In this document: piece after piece, positions 7,692 to 11,820 of the stretch
Layout of the letters: each line of letters opens with the position of its first letter
Numbering within the stretch: the first letter of the stretch is position 1
Program-made: the position numbers and the translations under genes
Assembly (NCBI GenBank): GCA_017964055.1
Contig: JAGCSS010000010.1
Coordinates: 1-11,820 of the forward strand
From: Lachnospiraceae bacterium
GTDB taxonomy: Bacteria; Bacillota; Clostridia; Lachnospirales; Lachnospiraceae
Direction: 5' to 3'
Length of the DNA: 11,820 nucleotides
The notes under the pieces: generated by a model
Database searches by the model: none
What the model was told of the DNA's origin: nothing
The model's input: the letters and a program-made list of their open reading frames with translations, nothing else

Positions 7692-8606
7692 TTACTGTGC
7701 CAGTCTTTGCCTGATATTGTCCAGTATATCCTTTTCCCAGTCTTCGAGGTAATCCCGGCCGGCTGTGATCGTAAGGATCCTTTTAAGATACGTTTCCGGT
7801 GAGTCCATCAGCGATATGCCCTGCACAGGTCCTTCGTCCATCAGCGCGTCGGTGAGCGCGATCAGCGCATGGATCTCATCTTTGGTGAACAGATCTCTCT
7901 TGAGGATATCTTCAACGCCTGCTTTCTCGTATACCGCCCATGCGGAGTACGCAGATACCACGTCGTTGTCGATGCCGTTTAGCAGCAGCCATCTCTTTGT
8001 TTCGGTCTGTTCCGCGTCCATGAACTCCACACAGTGTATGCGGCCCCAGCCGCGCACCTTTTTCGCCAGAGACAGTATCTCTGCTTCGGCGTCGGGCCAT
8101 TTTCTCATGATGAAAACGGCGAATATCGTGAATTCATCGGACAGGCCGATCGTTCTTACCGCTTCTTTCAGTTCCTCATCATTTGAGATGTCGATCATCT
8201 CGAGGAAGCTTAAGCCTACCTTGACGCACTCGGCGTCATCAGAATCATACAGCAGATGCACCGCAAATTTAAATATCGCGTTGGCGCTCAGGGTCGCGTA
8301 ATTGTTCATCACGTTCCGCTGAAGATCGTCTATGAATGAGATCGCCCGATGCGTCTTGCAGAAGTCCTTAAAACCCGCCTCTGCCCCTGCGCTGTCTCCA
8401 GCACCCGCGAGCGCGGTCAGTTCGCAGATCCGGGCGATATCATCGGCCGACAGCGGCTCATGCTGCACATGATAGATAAAGATGCCGTCCTGCGCGCCGT
8501 CCGCAAAATGCAGGCCGCCCGTCTCCTCGGACGGGAGCGAAAAACCTGCGGGCAGTGTGCCCTCGGGCGTCATGCTGCTTTTGATATACGAGTATAATGA
8601 TGCCAT
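7692..8606 (-). CDS. Helical protein of unknown function, 304 residues
   Basis: No function can be assigned. The chain looks mostly alpha-helical, with no signal peptide or membrane span. Regularly spaced helix pairs from about residue 85 on suggest a HEAT/ARM-like solenoid, though I see no strict repeat. The best landmark is GWGRIHCVEFMD (186-197), followed by WLLLNGIDNDVVSAYSAWA (206-224). From memory, similar GWGRIH...WLL-x-x-G blocks occur in uncharacterised Firmicutes proteins, some carrying unreliable automatic names. The first 50 residues, with PLSADDIARICELTALAG at 51-68, may form a separate small domain. The start is firm: on the - strand AAGGAGA lies 6-7 bases before the ATG. It is transcribed divergently from the coiled-coil gene at 8790 and ends at the shared terminator. 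Confidence 0.85.
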   Translation of the reverse strand: MASLYSYIKSSMTPEGTLPAGFSLPSEETGGLHFADGAQDGIFIYHVQHEPLSADDIARICELTALAGAGDSAGAEAGFKDFCKTHRAISFIDDLQRNVMNNYATLSANAIFKFAVHLLYDSDDAECVKVGLSFLEMIDISNDEELKEAVRTIGLSDEFTIFAVFIMRKWPDAEAEILSLAKKVRGWGRIHCVEFMDAEQTETKRWLLLNGIDNDVVSAYSAWAVYEKAGVEDILKRDLFTKDEIHALIALTDALMDEGPVQGISLMDSPETYLKRILTITAGRDYLEDWEKDILDNIRQRLAQ

Positions 8607-8692
8607 AGTCTGTCTCCTTACTTTGTGCGGTTTACACCATCTATGATCTTAACATGGACAGCTGTAAAAGACATCCCTCGAATGGGCCGGAA

Positions 8693-8703
8693 ATTATACC
8701 ACA
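8693..8703 (-). promoter_or_regulatory. Extended -10 promoter for the leftward helical-protein gene
   Basis: Read on the - strand, this is TGTGG followed by a perfect TATAAT (8698 down to 8693). The expected start near 8686 would leave a leader of about 80 bases before the ATG at 8606. No good -35 hexamer lies 16-18 bases upstream (the - strand there reads CGCGAT), so the promoter would rely on the TG extension or an activator. Confidence 0.65.
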
Positions 8704-8735
8704 GGTTTAGTGCGTATCGCGCTGATCTGTGGTAT
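8696..8735. repeat. Palindrome linking two divergent promoters
   Basis: The 9-bp arms ATACCACAG (8696-8704) and CTGTGGTAT (8727-8735) are perfect inverted copies. Between them lies a second imperfect palindrome, AGTGCG-TAT-CGCGCT (8709-8723), extended by two more pairs. The arms are the -10 regions of the two opposed promoters, so the centre covers both -35 zones. That is a suitable position for an operator shared by both genes. As DNA it is a possible dimer-binding site; neither predicted transcript includes the whole structure, so an RNA role is less likely. Confidence 0.6.
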
Positions 8736-8738
8736 CAT
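8728..8738 (+). promoter_or_regulatory. Extended -10 promoter for the rightward coiled-coil gene
   Basis: TGTGG followed by TATCAT (8733-8738) matches TATAAT at 5 of 6 places and has the TG extension. The expected start near 8745 leaves about 45 bases before the ATG at 8790. The -35 zone (8710-8715, GTGCGT) is poor. It differs by one base from its mirror image on the other strand. Confidence 0.6.
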
Positions 8739-8789
8739 TATCTCAGTCGGTTAACGAAACACACAGTCGATATGACAGGAGGAATTATC

Positions 8790-9305
8790 ATGACTAAGAT
8801 GACATCCGCATATGCGAACAAGGTTTTAAGGAAGCTTAACGAGGACAAGGAGTTCTGGAGGTCGAAGGAGCAGGAGGGCCATACCTACGTGGCGGCGCTC
8901 GACGAGGAGCCCGTTATCCCTGAGTACGACTATGAAAAGGTCGCAAAGAACATAGCCGAGATAGATGCGCAGATCGTAAAGATCAAGCACGCGCTGAACG
9001 TTACGAACTGCACCAACGAGGTCAGCGTCGGCGGGCAGATGATGACCGTAGATACCATCCTTGTCAGGATGGCGCAGCTGAACAAGCGCAAGGCCATACT
9101 CGACGAGATGCGCAAAAAGGAGCCCAAGACGAGGATTAATTCCGGCTTCTACGCGGCCAGAAAGACCTCTCCCGAATACGAGTACATCAATTATGACCTC
9201 GAGCTCGTAAAACGGGAATATGAGCGCATAGACGGCGAGGTATCCGAGATGCAGATAGCGCTCGACAAATACAATCAGACCGTCGAGTTTGACGTAGATA
9301 TCTGA
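8790..9305 (+). CDS. Coiled-coil protein resembling the DIP1984 family
   Basis: This 171-residue soluble protein has no assigned function. Residues 46-110 form a long charged helix pair around a short turn with NVTNCTNEV (70-78) and GGQMMTVDTILVRMAQLNKRKAIL (81-104). A second helical stretch (128-160) leads to the tail YNQTVEFDVDI. The layout of helix, N-x-T-N turn, a (T)x(D/T)x(L) segment, helix, and a final N/Y-x-T-x-x(V/L) resembles DIP1984-type proteins, whose role is also unknown; this similarity is from memory and moderate. The open frame extends upstream to 8625, but ATG 8790 is chosen: AGGAGG (8777-8782) lies 7 bases before it, and the promoter and palindrome occupy the upstream part. 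It is followed closely by its own terminator, so it is probably monocistronic. Confidence 0.83.
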   Translation: MTKMTSAYANKVLRKLNEDKEFWRSKEQEGHTYVAALDEEPVIPEYDYEKVAKNIAEIDAQIVKIKHALNVTNCTNEVSVGGQMMTVDTILVRMAQLNKRKAILDEMRKKEPKTRINSGFYAARKTSPEYEYINYDLELVKREYERIDGEVSEMQIALDKYNQTVEFDVDI

Positions 9306-9318
9306 TAACGGACATTAT

Positions 9319-9351
9319 CCGGCCGGGCATCGGTGCCGGCCGGGAGTTTTT
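9319..9351 (+). terminator. Intrinsic terminator after the coiled-coil gene
   Basis: A very GC-rich stem pairs CCGGCCGG (9319-9326) with CCGGCCGG (9336-9343). After a single bulged G it continues with CA/TG, around a TCGG loop. The T run TTTTT follows at 9347-9351, three bases beyond the stem. It begins 14 bases after the stop codon. Confidence 0.85.
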
Positions 9352-9389
9352 CCGTGCAGCAGGACTCTCTTGGAGATTATAACAGATCC

Positions 9390-9574
9390 GAAAGTGGCGG
9401 ACGTAATTGTTGAAGGTTGCGGTTCCATGGTTTTCCTGTTATTTATTTAAGAGTTAATGTTTATGGTTCGTAAGCATACATTGATCGCACTTCGGTGCAA
9501 AAACCTGTCTGCAAAAAACTTTCCGCCTTCGGGCGGACCGGGCATGGAAGTACGGTTATACATGCCCTTTTTTT
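9390..9574 (+). ncRNA. Candidate structured RNA or cis-regulatory leader ending in a terminator
   Basis: This gene-free stretch holds a nested set of complementary segments. GGCGGA (9396-9401) plus the bulged AA-GTT (9405-9411) pairs with the continuous AACTTTCCGCC (9517-9527). TTGCGG (9417-9422) pairs with CTGCAA (9509-9514). GGTTTT (9429-9434) pairs with AAAACC (9500-9505). Inside are two local hairpins: AATGT..ATG with CATACATT (9456-9482), and GCAC-TTCG-GTGC (9487-9498). A competing hairpin, TCCGCC-TTCG-GGCGGA (9522-9537), uses the 3' arm of the outer helix, so two exclusive folds are possible. The terminator at 9540-9574 follows at once. A -10-like TATAAC (9378-9383) would start transcription near 9390, but its -35 is poor. 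No known riboswitch class is recognised. It could act in trans, or control the phosphoesterase gene 52 bases downstream. Confidence 0.5.
9540..9574 (+). terminator. Intrinsic terminator upstream of the phosphoesterase gene
   Basis: GGGCATG (9540-9546) pairs perfectly with CATGCCC (9561-9567) around a 14-base loop, and seven T follow directly (9568-9574). The opposite strand has no T run after the stem, so it works in the + direction. It cannot belong to the coiled-coil gene, which already has a terminator 200 bases earlier. That implies an extra transcript starting in between. Confidence 0.85.
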
Positions 9575-9575
9575 A

Positions 9576-9604
9576 TTGCGGTATTTTCGGCAGGGTGATA
9601 CTAT
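9576..9604 (+). promoter_or_regulatory. Weak candidate promoter of the phosphoesterase gene
   Basis: TTGCGG (9576-9581) and TACTAT (9599-9604) are separated by 17 bases, with TG one base before the -10. The predicted start near 9611 falls on the ribosome binding site GGAGGAGG (9611-9618), giving an almost absent leader, which weakens the case. If real, it separates the gene from the terminator just upstream. Confidence 0.3.
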
Positions 9605-9625
9605 TAGAGCGGAGGAGGTAGCACA

Positions 9626-10726
9626 ATGTTCAAAAGAATTGTCTCACTTACGGTCCTGTTCGCGCTCACGGTTTCCGTACTGGCGGGCTGCGCAAAGAAG
9701 ACCGTTTCTTACAGGGATCACCTCGAAGATTATGTTAAAACGATGGATTACCGCGACGGATTTACGATACTTCAGCTGACCGACATCCACTGGCACGGCG
9801 GCACTCAGATCGGAGATGAGGATTACGGCAGCGAGCGTTATCTGCGCAAGGTCATAGACGAGGCGGTCGCTCATGCCGGCAGGATAGACCTGATAGAGGT
9901 CACCGGCGATACCTTCATGCTGTCCAACAAGATCGCGGTCAGGAGCTTCATAGATTTCATGGCCGGTGTCGGGATACCCTATGCCATCATCTGGGGCAAC
10001 CATGACCGTCAGAGCACATATAACCCCAACTGGATATCAAAGCAGTTCCTTAAGGCGCCCTGCAGCCTGTACACCGAGATCGACAATGACGATGTACATG
10101 AGCGCAGCAATTACGTGATAAACTTGCAGAACCCCGACGGCAGCACCGCATGGCAGATAACGAATCTCGACAGCGGTGCGAGCTACCGCGAGGGCGCGTC
10201 GGATTTCGACCTTACCTACGATTATATCCGCGACGACCAGCTTGAGTGGATGACTGCGGAGCATGACGCGGTGGGCAGCGATGTCCCCGTGATCTGCTAT
10301 TATCATATCGCACAGGCCGATTATGACATCGCGTGGGATGCCATTCAGTCGGGTGCGGCCGGATACAAGTCCAAGTTCTTCAACCGTGAGGGCTTTGCTC
10401 CCTCAAAGTTCGCCCCGGTCACAGAGGGTGTTTGCCTGAAGAATAATGTCAAGGCTGTATTCATCGGCCACGATCATGCGGATGACTGGACCTGCACCAC
10501 TCCGAACGGAGTTACCTTCGGCATGGGCGTAAAGAGCGGAAAAGAGCTGTATTACGCCAATATTCCGCTGGGCGTTACCGACGCGGGAATAGATTACAAT
10601 GAGGAATTTGCGCTGATCGGAGCATCACTGGTCACACTGAAGAATGCATCGGGTGTTTTTGGCCTCGAGCATCTCTATCTCAACGAAAGGGACGAAGGAG
10701 ATTTCGTTATGTGGGTGGAATACTGA
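9626..10726 (+). CDS. Secreted lipoprotein metallophosphoesterase
   Basis: This is a calcineurin-like phosphoesterase anchored on the outer face of the membrane. The 366-residue protein starts with MFKR, a hydrophobic segment (5-20) and the lipobox VLAGC, with lipidated Cys22. The metal-site motifs come in the family order: D53-I-H55 in LTDIHW, G94-D95 in VTGDTF, GNHD (124-127), H227 in YYHIA, and GHDH (281-284). The second-block consensus is usually GDxxD or GDxx; GDTFM fits the shorter form. Such proteins often act on phosphate esters outside the cell; the substrate is unknown. The start has GGAGGAGG seven bases upstream. It overlaps the next gene by one base (TGATG), so the two are translationally coupled. 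The lone terminator and RNA candidate upstream may regulate it. Confidence 0.92.
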   Translation: MFKRIVSLTVLFALTVSVLAGCAKKTVSYRDHLEDYVKTMDYRDGFTILQLTDIHWHGGTQIGDEDYGSERYLRKVIDEAVAHAGRIDLIEVTGDTFMLSNKIAVRSFIDFMAGVGIPYAIIWGNHDRQSTYNPNWISKQFLKAPCSLYTEIDNDDVHERSNYVINLQNPDGSTAWQITNLDSGASYREGASDFDLTYDYIRDDQLEWMTAEHDAVGSDVPVICYYHIAQADYDIAWDAIQSGAAGYKSKFFNREGFAPSKFAPVTEGVCLKNNVKAVFIGHDHADDWTCTTPNGVTFGMGVKSGKELYYANIPLGVTDAGIDYNEEFALIGASLVTLKNASGVFGLEHLYLNERDEGDFVMWVEY

Positions 10727-11730
10727 TGGAAGCTTATCTTACACGCAATGACCGTATCAAAACTCAGCTGAGTCCCGAAGCGCGCAGGGAGAGGCGTTTT
10801 TACATGTTTCTCTCGGTGATCGCGTTTATCCCGGGTGCTTTTGCCCTCTGGGAGATAAACTATGAATTATGGAACATGATCGGAAGCGTGGCGAGCGGTT
10901 CGCCCGATATGGCTCTGACCGAGGCTCTCAGGATGGTACCGCTGTACCTGGTCGGAGCTGCGCTCATCCTGTTCCTTGTATACACAAACGGCGCTTACCG
11001 CGCAAAAAATGAAAAGGCGCGTATACGCAAATGGCTCGCCGGGGGAACCGTAACTGTCATTCTCGGCGTGATCACGGCGGCTTACGTGGTGATCGGTGTC
11101 GTGCTCGGAGAGTACGGAGAGCTGATCGAGGGCTATGTTTCTCCTCTGTATCCTCTCGATATGCTGCTGGCGGGCGTGGTCTTCATCGGTATCGGATTCC
11201 TCTCGATCCACTACGCAGCAGTACTTAGGAGAAAGCCGTCCGCACTTCCGTATGTCACGGATAAGGGACTGTTCGGGCTCAGGCTGTGTACCTTCGGCTG
11301 CTTAAGAGCTCTGGGACTGGCAATGGCGATGATCGGATTTGCGGCATCGGTATGGGGCATTTTCGTGCTCGACTTCACGCACGGATATCTGATGTACAGC
11401 ATAGTGCTGTGGCTCAATTATTTCACCGCGTTCGTTATGTACTTTGTGTATAAATATATTTTCTGCGAGACAAAGCCGGAGATCCGCGGGACAGCAGCGG
11501 TCAGGCTCGGAGCGATATTCCTGATCGTTAACGTGGTGCTGTTTGCGCTGCATCTCGTGACGGTACAGATATGGAACGAGGCACCGAACGTTGCGGCATT
11601 CGGCATACTCCCTGCGGATTTCCTCTCCAGCATGAATGTGTTCGCCGTTGCATACGGGCTCAACAATATCCTGACTCCCATAGTCGCGATCGCGCGGGGA
11701 CTGGTCATGGAGAAAAAAGGAACGAACTAG
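10726..11730 (+). CDS. Integral membrane protein of unknown function, about eight helices
   Basis: I do not recognise a family. The 334-residue protein has about eight hydrophobic segments: 25-43, 69-87, 104-127, 144-166, 190-215, 220-245, 260-281 and 303-325. The N-terminal tail and the loops near 90-103 and 167-180 are rich in Arg and Lys, which suggests they face the cytosol. Charged residues within the membrane part are few, so a classical transporter site is not apparent. The frame is open from GTG 10711 within the previous gene. ATG 10726 is chosen because it overlaps the upstream TGA in the usual coupling arrangement, with GGGTGGA just before it. Coexpression with the lipoprotein phosphoesterase suggests a joint role at the membrane, which is inference. 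Confidence 0.85.
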   Translation: MEAYLTRNDRIKTQLSPEARRERRFYMFLSVIAFIPGAFALWEINYELWNMIGSVASGSPDMALTEALRMVPLYLVGAALILFLVYTNGAYRAKNEKARIRKWLAGGTVTVILGVITAAYVVIGVVLGEYGELIEGYVSPLYPLDMLLAGVVFIGIGFLSIHYAAVLRRKPSALPYVTDKGLFGLRLCTFGCLRALGLAMAMIGFAASVWGIFVLDFTHGYLMYSIVLWLNYFTAFVMYFVYKYIFCETKPEIRGTAAVRLGAIFLIVNVVLFALHLVTVQIWNEAPNVAAFGILPADFLSSMNVFAVAYGLNNILTPIVAIARGLVMEKKGTN

Positions 11731-11734
11731 AATT

Positions 11735-11820
11735 ATGAAAACCATATATCATTCCGAAGAAGGAAAGCAGGAAATACTGAAATTATATGACAAACAGCTT
11801 GAAAGGCTGCATGTTACATA
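11735..11820 (+). CDS. Probable alpha/beta hydrolase, N-terminal fragment (cut by window edge)
   Basis: Only 28 codons are visible. The start ATG is 4 bases after the previous stop codon, and AAGGA (11717-11721) lies about 13 bases before it, rather far for a binding site. The opening MKTIYHSEEGKQEILKLYD and following QLERLHVT resemble the N-terminus of Firmicutes alpha/beta hydrolases, which typically begin with a Y-x-SEEGK...LYD segment before the core strand. The catalytic residues lie outside the window, so the family call is tentative. Confidence 0.5.
   Translation, partial: MKTIYHSEEGKQEILKLYDKQLERLHVT

Noticed and set aside
8625..8789. N-terminal extension of the DIP1984-like protein
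   Set aside because: The extension would cover the promoter and palindrome, lacks a good ribosome binding site, and the AGGAGG before ATG 8790 gives a better start.
9390..9574. 6S RNA or ZTP-type riboswitch
   Set aside because: The length of about 185 bases and the CCGGGCA stretch invite these ideas, but the conserved core elements of neither class can be recognised.
9495..9779. 94-codon open frame on the + strand
   Set aside because: It crosses the terminator and the start of the phosphoesterase gene in another frame, and its composition is unlike the other proteins.

Overview
The window looks like a chromosomal segment of a bacterium from the Clostridia, most likely a Lachnospiraceae-like Firmicute. 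The evidence is strong AGGAGG-type ribosome binding sites, extended -10 promoters of the form TGGTATAAT, short intergenic gaps, moderate GC, and protein families typical of that group: a pyrB-pyrI pair, an Eis-like GNAT and a split purine-closing module. The assignment to family level is inference from gene content. I see no insertion sequence, phage gene, CRISPR array, tRNA or rRNA gene.

Layout. (1) Positions 1-3082 hold a nucleotide-biosynthesis run on the + strand: the C-terminal part of pyrB, then pyrI, then a PurO-type IMP cyclohydrolase and a stand-alone AICAR transformylase. The last two proteins together do what fused PurH does in most bacteria. An early pyrimidine enzyme complex and the last two purine steps therefore sit in one apparent transcription unit. 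(2) Positions 3083-3237 are a gap crowded with hairpins, possibly a dispersed palindromic element. It is followed by a PHP-family metal-dependent phosphoesterase (3238-4026). (3) Positions 4022-7673 form a second unit with its own candidate promoter: a CASTOR/POLLUX-like membrane ion channel with a large regulatory cytosolic part, a 149-residue protein of unknown function, and an Eis-like acetyltransferase. It ends at a terminator that also serves the convergent gene. (4) Positions 7692-9351 hold two divergent genes of unknown function, one helical (- strand) and one coiled-coil, DIP1984-like (+ strand). They are driven from two mirror-image extended -10 promoters that form the arms of one palindrome. 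(5) Positions 9352-9625 are the longest gene-free stretch. It contains a candidate structured RNA with nested helices, UUCG-capped hairpins and a strong intrinsic terminator. (6) Positions 9626-11820 hold a lipoprotein metallophosphoesterase, an overlapping eight-helix membrane protein, and the first codons of a probable alpha/beta hydrolase cut by the window edge.

The metabolic genes are easy to recognise. The less ordinary items are the RNA candidate at 9390-9574, the palindromic divergent promoter pair at 8693-8738, the hairpin cluster at 3088-3219, and the small unknown protein between the channel and the acetyltransferase. I do not see clear evidence of a new defence or mobile system.
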